A DNA stretch of 64,000 nucleotides from Musa acuminata AAA Group (GCF_036884655.1 NC_088327.1:18314001-18378000), one strand, 5' to 3'; positions 35,654-48,146 are shown, counted from the first letter of the stretch. The notes: generated by a model not told the origin, from the sequence alone. Program-made: numbers and translations.

Positions 35654-36137
35654 CTTGATATAGGAGACAATGGAGGTGTAATCTCTTTATTTATCACTTT
35701 GTCTTTGTCTTCATCTTGCACTTCCTCCATATTTGTGCTTTCGTCTTCATGAATTTTACATCTCTACTCACATGCACTTTGTGTTTTTCTAGATCAAATA
35801 ACTTGTAGGCTTTAGATGGGGTATTATAGCTAATGAAAATATATTTGGAGCTTTTGTCATCCAATTTTGTTCTTCTTTAATATGAAACATGAGCATAAGC
35901 AATGTATCAAAAAAATCCTTAAGTGAGAGATGTTATGCTTCGTACCACTCCAAGTTTGTTGTGGCGTTATGTCTTCCAAGCTACTATTGAACATCTATTG
36001 AGTAGGTAGACCACACATGCAACAACTTCACCCCAAAACTCCTTTAGTATATTTTTGCTTTGTAGTATGCTTCTAACAATATTAAGAATGATTCGATTCT
36101 TCTTCTCCTCTATACTATTTTGTTAAGGGGAATATAG
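35654..36137 (-). pseudogene. Old copia element G, integrase C-terminal region left of F
   Basis: Minus-strand pieces such as KLDDKSSKYIFISYNTPSKA and EFWGEVVACVVYLLNRCS mark the end of a copia integrase and the linker to RT. The RT itself is missing to the left, where element D begins. TATAG (36133-36137) is the left copy of the target duplication of F. Confidence 0.75.
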
Positions 36138-37637
36138 TATTAGGAACGGGGTCGGCACTAAGAGGGGGGTGAATTAGTGCAGCGGTAAAATCATCTTCAA
36201 AAAACCTTTCGTTTCGATAAAACCGTTTACGTTAAATATCGATCTCGGAAAGTGTTTAACTTTAAAATGTTTGCAAGAATGTAATGAGCAAGTGAAGTAA
36301 CTAAATCAGTTTGCAATGCGAGAATTAAAAGCAGAAAAAGAATGCAAATCGATTTATAGTGGTTCAGTTGTCGTGACCTACATCCACTCTGCCAATTCCT
36401 CTTCCGTCGAGGCCACCGGCATCCACTATCGATCTTCCTTTAATAGGCAAAGATCAACCTCCTTCTTACACCCCTCTTCTCATTTTCATGGGTTTAGGAG
36501 ATAACCATTACAAGCACTCACTCCTCTCTTTCAGAATTCTAAACTTAGAGTAGATGAGAGAATTTCTAAAGATATTGCAGCAGCGTTTCTTCACTTTTAA
36601 ACTCTCTGTGCTTATGTATCTTAACCAAGGATGAGAAGGGTATTTATAGGCCTCAAGTTGATTTAAACTTGGAGCCTAAAAATATCTCATCCTAGGTTTC
36701 CTGGGTCTGGGCGGTACCACCGCCTACAGCCTCTCGGAGGCTGTGTCTGGGCAGTACCACCGCCTGACACAGTCTCGGAGACTGTGCCATGATGGTGTCA
36801 CCTCTTGGGGTACTGTTTGGGCCTTTTCATTGGGCCTAACACAGTTCTTACATAAGCCCAACTGGCCCATAATTATGTTGGCCCAATTTCAAACCTAATT
36901 ACGTGCTAACTACAAAATCTAAGACATACTTAAGCTAAACAAGTCCATAAGTCTTGGTTTCTTCCGGCGAGCTTCCGGCGATCTTCCGGTGAACTTCCGA
37001 CGATCTCTCGGCAATGTTCTAACGGACTCCCAACAAGCTCCTGGACTTCATAACAATCTTCTTGGTGAGATCCGAAGAGCTTCTCTGGCAAGCTCCGAGA
37101 CTTCTCGGTTGGTTCCGACAGAACTTCCGATGAACATCCGGACTTCCGACGAACTCTCGAACTCCCAACGAAATTGCGTCCTTGACTCCGAGACTTCATT
37201 TTGCTTCATGCCTTGCTATCGTAGTTAATCCTGCACATGTAAAACACACTTCAATCTAGACAATTAATACTAAGCATTAATCATATTGTCCGGCATGTTA
37301 TTGGTCCCTCGACGCTTCGTTCGATTCTTCGGCACATCATCCTCTCTTGCGGCCTATTGCCCAATCGGCTAGTTGACTCCTCAACTCCGACATCCTTACC
37401 GCAATATTCGCTCTTCTTGGCCTGATGCCCGAATCCATGGCCCGAAGCCTTCTGTCGATATGTCGACCGATCCTCCGGCCCGACGTTCAATCATTTGACA
37501 TGTTTTCCGCTAGCCCAACATGATTCTTCGTGCTTTAATTGTCTCATCCTGATCGAAGCATCCTACGTCACTCAAAATACAGATTAAATCATAAACACTC
37601 ATCAATTGGTTTCATCATCAAAATCTGAGATTCAACA
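36138..37637 (-). repeat. Element F left LTR (3' LTR)
   Basis: Starts TATTAGGAACGGGG and ends ATTCAACA. Perfect GCACTAA/TTAGTGC stem at 36155-36161 and 36174-36180. TATA segment near 36642, hairpin motifs 36708-36770, 11-bp repeats 36963-37035. Confidence 0.92.
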
Positions 37638-40109
37638 ATCTCCCCCTTTTTGATGATGACAACCAATTAATGATAAAGTTAACTAAACTCCCGGAGTTTA
37701 AACAAACTCCCCCTATCAATATGTCGTATTGATAGAACCTTGAATTCAAGCTGAATTTAAGTCATTGCAAATTTCATAATGAATATTTGTAACACGTCAT
37801 CATGCATAACATGATTATACTTCCCCCCCTTTGTCATCAACAAAAAAGAGAAGTTCCAACTATCAAATGTTTGAGATATAAGTTCAAATCATTGCATGAA
37901 AAACATAATATCAAGTTTTATCATCATACAATTTGTAAACTAGAAAATTTAACAAGTGTTACATCATGCAAGCTATCAAGTTTTAGATATACTAGGTAAT
38001 AAGATAGCAAGTTTACAACATACAAGCTAGCAAAAATTTTATAACATTTTAAAACATGCAAGCTAGCAATTTTGAGATGTTCAAGAAAGCAACTCTTCTT
38101 GAAATATAAGTTTTGCTAAATGTGCAAGTTAACTTTTTTTTTGCTTCTTGAGATAGGTAAGATAGCACTCGGTGATGTTCAAGATAGCAAGTTCTACATC
38201 ATGCAAGCTAATGAATCTTACAACATTTTAGAACATGCATAATCACCAAATCATCATAAATTTTAATAATGTGCAAAATTACAAATTTTGCAAGTTTGCA
38301 TTTGTGCATCTTGAGATTTGCAAGATAGCACTTCTTGCTTCTCTTTTTATATGAGCAAGCTAGCAAGTTTTCTTCTTTTGCAATGTGCAAGTTTCCAAAT
38401 TTTGCATCTTGAGCTAGTAATATTTCTCTCCCTTTGTCATTGTCAAAAAGAAGGGAAGAATGCAGTTTTGTAGTTCTTTTTCCCTTTACAATAATTTTCA
38501 AATCATGACAAAGGATGAATAATCAAGTTATGAATATCAAAATAATTTTTCATCATGAATATTTTATCATTGCATGCATCATTATCATAAGTTGAAGTAT
38601 TACATGCATAATATAAAATCATCACTCATAATTACATTAATATTTCAATCATTATTTTAGTATGTTTGTGCATCATTATGGTTTCAATTTACAACATGCA
38701 CAATTTCAAAACTTTGCATATGGTATCCTTACTTCATGCATGACATAAATAAATCAATCACCATGGGCATATCATACATGATATTCACGCATTCATGATA
38801 CATCATTTTGGCAACAAATCATAGCATTTCAAATCATGATGGTATCTAAATATCAAATTATATTACATCCTATCATGCATGATCATAACTTCTCATTTGT
38901 TTGTATAAATTCACGAGTATTTCATGTATAATTTCATATCATCATATGAAAAATATCAAGAGAATTTTGATGATGAGATACATAAATCATGAAGATAAAT
39001 TGTGAATATCAAGAGACATATTATGATTCTTTTTTGATAGCACAAATAGCGAAAAGAAAGAATCATAGTAGACAATCTTGATTTATAAAAAGAATTTTCA
39101 AGTTATAATTCCGAGAAATCAAGAGAAACCATGATTCATTTTAACAAATCTCCTTTTAAATAAATAACAAAAAGAATTCTTAGGAGATCATGATATAGAT
39201 AAAATTCATTCAATCTTGTAGGAGAACAAGATATAAATTCATGCATATAAAATCTCTTAATTCATTATGAATCATAAAATTATAATTCTGAAAAATCTTG
39301 ATTCATCTAGAAAATTCTCCTCTTTAAATATTCAAAGAGAGATCTTAGGAGATCAAATAATAAAAGATATTCAAATGAAATTTGAAGTCATGAATTTTGA
39401 AAAAGATATTCTCTTTAGTAAATCGTAAAAGAAAACGTAGGAGAAAAAGATTTCAATTCATGCATAAGAACTCTTATGATTCATATTGAAAATTTTCTCA
39501 AAATGCAAGAGAATAAAGAGTAAGAAATCTTGATTCATTAAAGATTTCAAGTTATAAATCTTGAAAAATCAAGATCGTGATTTTGATAAAACCCATTAAA
39601 TTCAAACCATCAAAATCAATTTCATGGTTCACAAAATTCATAACATAAATAGATTCATGATTTTAAATCCAATAATATATTTTTCTTTTTATGTGTTACA
39701 TTTTAAGTGATTGATTTCATATAAGTATGTTAAAGGTTTTTTCATATGAAAACCATACATCATAGTTTAAAATCGAAAGAGAAAATATCATCATGGAAAT
39801 CATTAAGATCAATAAACCATTAATTACCCAAAACTCATCATTACTTCAAATTATCATGCATAATTTTGAAAAATAAATTTATTAGGTATGATATCATCAA
39901 ACATGATTTCATAAGACATTTTTAATCAAAATTATTTTGTTTATCATAAACATATTATTTTCATGATTATTTTTAAAATTACTAGAATGATAAGCATGAT
40001 TCCTAATTTTTTGTATTTTCATTATTAAGCATATAATTTTTAAGAAAATTAATTCTAAACTAAATTATAAATAACTCATGAAAAATATTATGTAATTTTA
40101 AAATAAATT
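37638..40109. other. Element F AT-rich noncoding interior
   Basis: No coding capacity seen. A degenerate array around CATGCAAGCTAGCAAGTTTT runs from about 37900 to 38420. It aligns in blocks with 23371-25679 of element E. Confidence 0.75.
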
Positions 40110-41033
40110 AAGGGCATTTTGATTACCTCGTCGTCGAAAACCGTTAAGGCGTAGTTTGTCACCTTGCCTTTGTTGATTTTCTCCTCGTCTTTGGATGAGC
40201 TTGATTCATCCAAAGTCACCTTCTTTTTCTTGTGTTCATAGCAAGTAGTTGTATTCTTTTTTGTTCTTTAATTTTTATTTCATGTACTTTTTCAATTTCT
40301 TAGCAAGGAGTTCAAGTTCCCCATCACTTGAGCATATGCTCAAGTGGTCTTCAATTGTTCTAAGCCCGAAATCCTTCCTGTTCTTTGGAAGGTTGTTCTC
40401 GAGTTCCCTTTTTACCACATTGTTCATTTCGTAGGTCATTAAAGACCCAATTAGTTCTTCGAGTATAAGGTTGTTTAGGTTTTTAGCCTCTTGTATGGCC
40501 GTTACTTTAGAGTCCCAAGTTTTAGAAAGTGATCGTAAAATCTTGTTTACAAGTTCAAAATCTGAAAAACTTCTACCAAGTGCTTTTAAACCATTGATGA
40601 TATCCGTAAAACGGGTGTACATGTCAATAACGGTTTCACTTGGTTTTATATGAAACAATTCGAAATCATGTATTAAAAGATTAATCTTCGAAACTTTTAA
40701 TCTACTAGTGCCTTCGTGTGTGGTTTTAAGAATTTAACAAATATCGAAAGTCGTTTCACACAAAGAAACCAGATTGAATTTGTTTTTGTCTAAGGCACAA
40801 AATAGAGCATTTATAGCTCTAGCATTTAGTGAAAACGTCTTCTTCTCCAAATCATTCCAATTGTTCATTGGAAGAGAAGACCTTTAAAATCTGTTTTCGA
40901 CCATATTCTATAAATTTAAATCAATCGAAAGCAAGATAACTCTCATTCGAGTTTTCCAATAAGTGTAGTCCGTCCCATTGAAAAAGGGAGGACAAATGAG
41001 AGAAAGTCCCTCTTGAAAGCTGAAAAGAGTCAT
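40110..41033 (-). pseudogene. Element F gag remnant
   Basis: Minus strand from ATG 41033. A 127-codon open stretch (40275-40658) contains KPSETVIDMYTRFTDIING, FELVNKILRSLSKTWDSK and EELIGSLMTYEM, clearly orthologous to B gag 6857-6500. Upstream and downstream parts are frameshifted, and the zinc knuckle is reduced to YEHKK. Confidence 0.85.
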
Positions 41034-41093
41034 TTCTCTTGGGTGTTAAACCAAATGAGAAATCACGAGGCTCTGATACCAATTGTTAGGAAT

Positions 41094-42665
41094 GGGGTCG
41101 GCACTAAAAGGGGGGGTGAATTAGTGCAGCGGTAAAATCGTCTTCAAAAAACCTTTCGTTTCGATAAAACTATTTATGTTGAAAACCGATTTTGGAAAGT
41201 GTTTAACTTTAAAACATTTGCAACAATATAATAAGCAAGTGAAGTAAGTAAATCAGTTTGCAATGTGAGAATTAAAAGCAGAACAAGAATGCAAACCAAT
41301 TTATAGTTGTTCAATCATTGTGACCTACATCCACTCTGCCAATTCCTCTTTCGTCGAGGCCACCGGCATCCACTATCGATCTTCCTTTAATAGACAAAGA
41401 TCAACCTCCTTCTTACACCCCTCTTCTCCTTTTCACGGGTTTAGAAGACAATCCTTACTAGCACTCACTCCTCTCTTACAAAATTTTAAACTTAGAGTGG
41501 AGGGAATTTCTAAAGGGATTGCAGTAGCGTTTCTTCACTTTTAAACTCTCTGTGCTTGTATATCTTAACCAGGGATGAGAGGGGTATTTATAGGCCTCAA
41601 GTTGATTCAAACTTGGAGCCTGAAAATATCTCATCCCGGGTTTCCTAGGTCCGGGCGGTACCACCGCCAATGTCAGTCCGACACTGATACTGCACTGGGC
41701 GGTACCACCACCCAGTCTGGCAGTACAACCACCTGACATTGGGTGGTACCACCATCCAGACTGGCGATACCACCACCTGCAGCCTCTCGGAGGCTGTGTT
41801 TGGGTGGTACCACCGCCTGACACAGTCTCGGAGACTATGCCATGACGGTGTCACCTCTTGGGGCACTGTTTGGGCCCAACACAATTCTTACATGGGCCCA
41901 ATTGGCCCATAATTGGGTTGGCCGAATTCTAATCCAATTACGTGCTAACTACGAAATCTATGACATACTTAAGCTAAATAAGTTCGTAAGTCTTGGTTTT
42001 TTCCGGCGATCTTCCAACGAACTTCCGACGATCTCTCGGCAATGTTCCAGCAGACTCCCGGCAAGCTCTTGGACTTCACAACGATCTTCTTAGCAAGTTT
42101 TGACGAGCTTCTCTGGCAAGCTCTGAGACTTCTCGGCTGGTTCCGATAGAACTTCCGACGAATGTCCGGACTTCCGATGAACTCTCGAACTCCTAACGAA
42201 ATCACGTCATTGACTTCGGGACTTCATTTTGCTTCATGCCTTGCTATCGTAGTTAATCCTGCAAATGTAAAACACACTTTGATCTAGACAATTAATATTA
42301 AGCATTAATCATGTTGTCCGGCATGTCATTGGTCCCTCGACGCTTCGTCCGATTCTTTGGTGCATCATCCTCTCTTACGACCTATTACCCAATCGGATAG
42401 TTGACTCTGCAACTTCGATATCCTTAGCGCAATATCCGCTCTTTTTGGCCTGATGCCCGAATCCATGGCCCGAAGCCTTTTGTCGATACGTCGACCGATC
42501 CTCCGGCTCGACATCCAATCATCTGACATGTTTTCCTCCGGCCCAACATGATTCTTCCTACTTTAATTATCTCATCCTGATCAAAGCATCCTATGTCACT
42601 CAAAACACAGATTAAATTATAAATACTCATCAATTGGTTTCATCATCAAAATCCAAGATTCAACA
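41094..42665 (-). repeat. Element F right LTR (5' LTR)
   Basis: Starts TGTTAGGAATGGGG and ends ATTCAACA before TSD TATAG. Stem 41101-41107 and 41121-41127, TATA segment near 41586, hairpin motifs 41652-41820, 11-bp repeats 42003-42070. Confidence 0.92.
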
Positions 42666-42670
42666 TATAG

Positions 42671-44492
42671 TACCATCAATAGTAACTGAATACCACAAGC
42701 TTCACAAAAACCTTTGATTTCCTTTGATGTGAATTCTGCTCCATGATTCAATCGTAAAACTTTGATAGCATAGCTACTTTGGTTCTCCATTTATGCTTCG
42801 AACTTCTTGAATGATTCAAAATCCTCGAATTTCTCCTTTAGGAAATGAACCCATGTTTTTCTCCTAAAATTATCAATGAATGTTAGAAAATGATGATACT
42901 TCTTAAGAAGTTGACGATATTAATCCACATATATCGGGTGTGGATTAGCTCAAAGGCCTCTTTGTATAATTTGTTGATTCATTTGGAAAAATCTTCCTTA
43001 GTTATTTCCTAAGAATACATGCTTTATAAAATTGATTTAGAGAGTTAATGTGTGGTAGTCCTTCCACCATCCTTTTGTTTGAAAATAAGTTGAGTGCACC
43101 AAAGTTAAAATGTTCAAGCCTTAAGTATCATATCTAAGAGCTATCTTTTAAGCTAACATTTTAGCATTTATCGTCAACATGCTTTATGTTAAATAATATT
43201 TTTTAGTCATTTTCACTTGCACAATTGTCTTTGTTTTTTAATTTTTTAGTGTGAGAGTTATATTCTCCATGTGCGCATTATATCCTTCCTTCAAATGTTA
43301 TCTTAAACTTAAAATGTTTATCTTCATGTAATAGACATTAGCAATAAAATGATGCTTCTATTTTTGGCTTACATAAGAATTTTATCTTTTTCCTTTATTT
43401 CCACACTTGAGAAGTCTCCAAAAAATACTTATCTATTGTCTTCTTCATCTAGCTCCATAAATATATACTTTTGCCCACACATATGATTGCTTGCTCTACT
43501 ATCCAATTAGCAAAGGTCTTCCTTTTATACTAGTAATAAAATAAAATCATCCTCTTTTTTATCCTTCTTTACATAGCTAGTTTTCTCAACAACTTGGTTA
43601 GAATCATTATACCAATATTCTGATGAATTATGACCAATATTATCATAAGTATAATAATAAACTTTGGATTTGTTATACCTTCTTCCTCTTGAAGAACCAT
43701 CTCTTTCACCTTTTTTCTTAAGGTATTCTTTATCATCATTGTTGTGTTGTGCTTATTCTTGGCCTCTACCATGCCTAGGATCATGATCATTATGTCTTTA
43801 TGTTCTTTCTCCTTTAATATCTTCATTCTTATCTTTAAGAAAAAGATTTCTTTGAAGAACTTGTTCTATTTATTCTTGCTTTTTTTGAATTATTTGTTTA
43901 TGAGCTTATAAGGAGCTCATAAGCTCATCAGTGGTCATGACTTCAAGATCCTTTGATTCTTCCATGGCCATCATAACATAGTCAAACTTTGTATCTAATG
44001 ATCTTAGGAATTTCCCCACTACTCGATTATCTAGTAATATCTCATCATTTTTTCTTAGTTAGTTAACAATGACCAAGATTATTACGAAGTAGTCGAAATG
44101 GACTCCATCTCCTTCATCTTCAATGCTTTAAACTTACCCCTTAGATTTTGGAATCGTACTTTCTTCACCTTTTCTATTCTTATATAGGAATTTTAAAAGA
44201 TTTCTTATGTTTGCTTGAAGTTGGCAGTGATGACCATCTTTTCAAATGCTCCGCCATTGATAGATCAAGAAAAGAGTTTTCTTTTATCTCTTTCTCATGT
44301 CTCTTGAGGAATCTTTTTGACTCGTCATAAGTATAGCTTTATCTTGGGGCTCAATGTATCATTTTTCTATTTCTCCCACACATCTTGTGATCCAAGTAAG
44401 GTTTTCAATTGATGCTCTAATTTTCATAATTGTTAGTGGGACAGAAGATAGTGAATGATATGTTGGTAGTCATCTTGACTTTGATACTACTT
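42671..44492 (-). pseudogene. Old copia element G, integrase and gag right of F
   Basis: Heavily decayed minus-strand copia. The integrase core near 42700-42900 reads HFLTFIDNFRRKTWVHFLKE and ends at the F insertion. The gag part near 43900-44450 retains FLRSLDTKFDYVMMAMEES and LEVMTTDELMSSL, and the gag start MTTNISFTIF lies near 44475. A weak primer-binding relic lies at 44479-44490. Frames are broken throughout. Confidence 0.75.
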
Positions 44493-44896
44493 TGTTAGAA
44501 ATTGTATAGAGTTGTGAAGAAGAGTGGTTGAGGAAGAAGATACAAGTCTAACTTTGTTGGGTTCAAATATTTAAGCTTATGGTCATAATGACATTCTCTT
44601 ATCAATTTATAAGAGATGAGAGTATAAGACTATATTCATAAAAAATAAAAAAGTAAGGATACCCTAACTTTCAAGATGATATCTTTTCTCTTTATAAGAC
44701 ATTGACAACTCCTTAGATATATGAACTCATGAGGGATTATAATATCTTCCAAGAGGATTTTACCTTCTTCTAAAATATCTAAGATATTCTTCAAACTTTT
44801 AAAAAGATTCATGCCTTTTTTAAGATTTCAAAATCTTTTTTCATCCAAGATGATCAAGTAAAACAATCTTTGAATAAATTAAGTTTAATCTCAACA
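44493..44896 (-). repeat. Element G 5' LTR
   Basis: 404 bases beginning TGTTAGAAATTG beside the primer-binding relic and ending AATCTCAACA. The next base starts sequence homologous to the SDR coding exon, which fixes this border independently of the terminal bases. Confidence 0.7.
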
Positions 44897-45145
44897 TATG
44901 CTTCCCACGTCACTAGTGATGAAGGCATTCAACATGGGGAGGAGGAGCTGGCCAACCAGCATGGAGGAGCACATGATATTCAAGGGGTGAGGCTCAAGGT
45001 GGACGATGTGGTGAAGGTGATGATGTACCTGGCCAATGATGAGTCTCGATATGTGAGTGGGCACAACTTTGTCATGGACAGGCAATTCTTGACTAGAAAC
45101 CCCTTGTCGAGCTTGGCTTGCTACTCCATCTCCAAGCATGAGTAA
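44897..45145 (+). pseudogene. 3' fragment of a second SDR gene, cut by element G
   Basis: Matches the last ~85 codons of the SDR gene at 15400-16331. Its P-T-S-L-V-M-K-A-F corresponds to PTPLAMKAF there, followed by GVRLKVDDVVKVMMYLAND, ESRYVSGHNFV and a C-terminus SLACYSISKHE before TAA. One base is missing in the run of G after MKAF..M, and more small changes lie between that point and GVRLK. DGGFSTG has become DRQFLTR, and many G/C third positions have decayed. The Rossmann part, active site and exon 1 are absent. Homology starts at the first base after the LTR of G, so the insertion interrupted the gene in the codons for Tyr-Ala after the YxxxK region. It cannot encode an enzyme. Confidence 0.88.
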
Positions 45146-46374
45146 TGTTAAGTGACATGCTACTACTGTGTTTGATTTCTTTATGCATGATTGCTTCCCC
45201 CTGCAATAATATATAAGGTTCTATATTCACCAACAAAATAAGTTTCTTGATTTGGGTTATAACAAACAGTAGATTCTATCTATTATCCTTTCTATGGTAG
45301 ACGATATGTGAAAATTTTAAAAAAGATAAGAAAAAAAAGATATTCTTCCATTATCATACTTGTGACAAGTTCGAATATTAGCTCGGATGTTAGACATAGG
45401 CTAACACCGAACCCCTGACAGCTTTACATGTCAAATAATAGTGAATATATCAAAAAATTCTATGATGTGATTCATAAATTTTTCTTCTAAAACATAAACT
45501 TTTATCATAAACCTTGTCTCTTCTTCTTCTCTATATTTTGGTAGTGATGGGTTCATATAACATATGAGTGAGGAGAGGCATCGAGGACCTTCGTATAATA
45601 CTTAGGAATGACTTATCATCAGCGTAGGAACAATCTTCCTTTCAAAATCTCCATCAAAGGTCCTTTATTTTGTCCTTGATGTTACAAAATTCATGAACCT
45701 AATTAAATCTTAATACTCAATGGAATATTATAAATCTATAGTCAAAATTTCATTATCTTCATATGCAATATGGGCATTACCAATTATCATGTTTATCATG
45801 ATCATGTGTTTAAGAAGCATTCATAGGGATGAAAAATATGTTGTCAAAAAGCCCTATTCCAAAATTTTACATTTTGGGGCATGTAATAATTTCTGTGAAG
45901 TCATGTAATAATTGTTCAATTTGCATTAAGGATTTGTGCTATAGGACATATTTTTTAATCTGATCTTGACTGATGAACGGTTAATGATTGCAAATACATT
46001 TTTTTCTCGTTTGTTTAGTAGCAGCAATAAATCCCATTTAAAATGAATTTATAATGGAAATTTTTTATACATATTTATTATTGCAAATTTGAAAATAGCA
46101 TATTCATCATATAAACTTCAATAAAGCTTATGTGTGTGTGCACTATTGTCCACATCCATAAGGTATAGGTTTGTCACTCCTAACTACAACTTATATTACT
46201 TTGCTAGAGCTCAAAAAAAAATTAAAATACCTAAAATACTTCTTTTTTTTAGCATCCTAGTTAGTTATCAAATGATATTATTTTCAATTAGAGTTTTAAA
46301 TAATAATAAATCTACAGTAATTAATAGAGATTAACCACAATAACTTATGCACAAAATTTTTAAGTCTTCAAAGA

Positions 46375-46448
<74 letters not shown>

Positions 46449-47591
46449 CCCTTTATGATAAAGAAACATATCTTTTCTTAAAGTTTAGCAATGAGCAATC
46501 TCATTTGGACTGATTTGATGGCACAACCATCTCAAACCTAGCTATGGAAATAAATTAAAATTTATTTTATTTTTTGTTTGATTTAGTTCTTAAAAATTAT
46601 TATGATTTTTTTTATAAATATAAATGGTTGAGACGAGATTCATTCATAACACCTTGCTATTAATAGTCAAAGAATTTTATCATATTAATTTGTCGGTAGT
46701 ACATAATTGCTTGTTGATATCTCATTGTAAAAGCTAATTTATAATGGACAAACTTCCAATAATATGATATTATTTCTCAGGTCCAAATTTAATCCATGGG
46801 ACGTGGATTATTAATGATATGTTAGGTTTTTATTAGAAAATTAACGGGATGTTGCACATTGTATTTGTAGAAACTTCTAAGGCACCAAATTGTTGTTTTC
46901 CCATGGGCAAAAAAGTAAAATTAAAAATATTTTTTAATTAACGGATTTTTCCGATTCACTGGAAATTCAACATAATAAGATATTTTTTTGTCACAAATGT
47001 GTAGGATGCAAACCTTAGGAGTGTATTAATGTATCCTCTTCATAGATCGGAGGAAGGCAAACAAGCGACACTAGTGATTAGACCTTGTGTTCTATTGGAA
47101 ATTACTTCTCAAGATTTAGTGTATTTATGTATTCATATCATAATGATGTCACATATTCGTATTTCTAAGAAGAAAATCAAATAAATTGTTAATAAAAAAA
47201 TTTTATAAGGGAAATCTTATCTATCAATAATAACTCGACACATGACGAGACACAATACTATCAGCAGTGAAGAAATAGAATCTGCCCAATGATCGAGCCA
47301 CGTGGATGATTAAGAAACAAAGGCAGCCGTTCCTTTGGTGACTCGTACGCCATTTGTTCCACATCTGCAATTCAACAAACGCCTTCCCGTGCATCTCTGA
47401 TACACGGTTTGTGGACCTCCGTCTCAATATTCAATATAACGGCGATATGGCCTCCGTCGAGGTCTCACAGTCGTCCATCAGAAGATGCTTCCGTAGTTTC
47501 AGCCGTCCATCAGACGAATCATAGAAAGAATGCGCAATCCAACAGCTCTCCTATCCTTCCACCGTTTCCAGACGCAGCAGCAGGAAAAGGA
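45146..47591. other. Intergenic region between the SDR fragment and the LEA-2 gene
   Basis: AT-rich; no gene recognised. Compound microsatellite at 46377-46445. The block 46500-46610 (GACTGATTTGATGGCACAAC and following) resembles 18010-18110 downstream of the intact SDR gene. The last few hundred bases are presumably the promoter of the LEA-2 gene. Confidence 0.5.
46377..46445. repeat. Compound microsatellite (AT)n(AG)n
   Basis: About 34 bases of AT repeat followed by about 35 bases of AG repeat. Confidence 0.9.
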
Positions 47592-48146
47592 ATGGCCCTG
47601 CGACAGCGTGGCTGGAGCTGGAGCTCCGCCCTGGTGGGCGCCGCCTCGGCTGCGGCGGCCACCGTCGTCGTCCTCGGTCGGCCAAGAGACCCCACCTTCC
47701 ACCTCATCTCCATCACCCTCTCCTCCTTCCGCCTCAACCTCCCCCTCCTCGACGTCGACCTCACCCTCACCGTCCACGTCACCAACCCCAACCTCGTCCC
47801 CATCCACTACGCTTCCGCCATCATCTCCATATTTTACGCCGGCTCCCACCTCGGCTCCGCCCTCCTCGACGCCGGCTCCCAACCCGCCATGTCCTGCCAG
47901 CTCCTCCACCTCCCGGCCCGCCTTTACGGCCTCGAGCTCGCCCACCACATCCCGAGACTCCTCGCCGACGCCGCCCGCCGTCAGATGACCCTCGACGCCT
48001 CCGTTGACATCTCCGGCACCGCCCAAGTCCTCTGGTGGGCGCACCGCTTCAGTGTCCACGTCGACAGCCATGTCGTCGTCGACCCCATCTTCCTCGACGT
48101 CATCGACCAGGAGAACCACTCCGAAACCCATCTACACCTCTCCTAA
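47592..48146 (+). CDS. LEA-2 domain membrane-anchored protein (LEA14/WHy type)
   Basis: Intronless, 184 residues. The ATG at 47592 (MALRQRGWSW) is chosen because it is followed at once by a hydrophobic helix (residues about 11-29, ALVGAASAAAATVVVL); the frame is open to 47409 but that part is not family-like. Then come RPRDPTFHLISI, a run of alternating hydrophobic residues and TVHVTNPNLVPIHY, the usual opening of a LEA-2 beta-sandwich (family knowledge: LEA14, NDR1/HIN1-like). The C-terminus VDSHVVVDPIFLDVIDQEN completes the fold. Such proteins are single-pass membrane or secretory proteins linked to stress or defence; the exact role is unknown. The strongly GC-rich coding sequence produces a long but meaningless antisense frame. 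Confidence 0.88.
   Translation: MALRQRGWSWSSALVGAASAAAATVVVLGRPRDPTFHLISITLSSFRLNLPLLDVDLTLTVHVTNPNLVPIHYASAIISIFYAGSHLGSALLDAGSQPAMSCQLLHLPARLYGLELAHHIPRLLADAARRQMTLDASVDISGTAQVLWWAHRFSVHVDSHVVVDPIFLDVIDQENHSETHLHLS

Larger units (their letters stand above)
36138..42665 (-). mobile_element. Gag-only non-autonomous SIRE-like element F (TR-GAG-like)
   Basis: LTRs 36138-37637 and 41094-42665, with perfect target duplications TATAG at 36133-36137 and 42666-42670, inserted in the integrase of G. It has a primer-binding site TGGTATCAGAG beside the right LTR and a polypurine tract after 37637. The interior (about 3.4 kb) holds a decayed gag only, the rest being AT-rich noncoding sequence shared with E. 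LTR sequence is close to E but not identical (it starts TGTTAGGAATGGGG), so E and F are separate insertions of one family. Confidence 0.9.

Noticed and set aside
37900..39600. CRISPR-like spaced repeats in the AT-rich interiors
   Set aside because: Repeats are degenerate and irregularly spaced in a plant retrotransposon.
47499..48131. Long minus-strand frame (210 codons, Val/Gly/Glu-rich) opposite the LEA-2 gene
   Set aside because: It is the antisense of a very GC-rich coding exon and shows composition bias with no domain; the plus strand has clear LEA-2 motifs.
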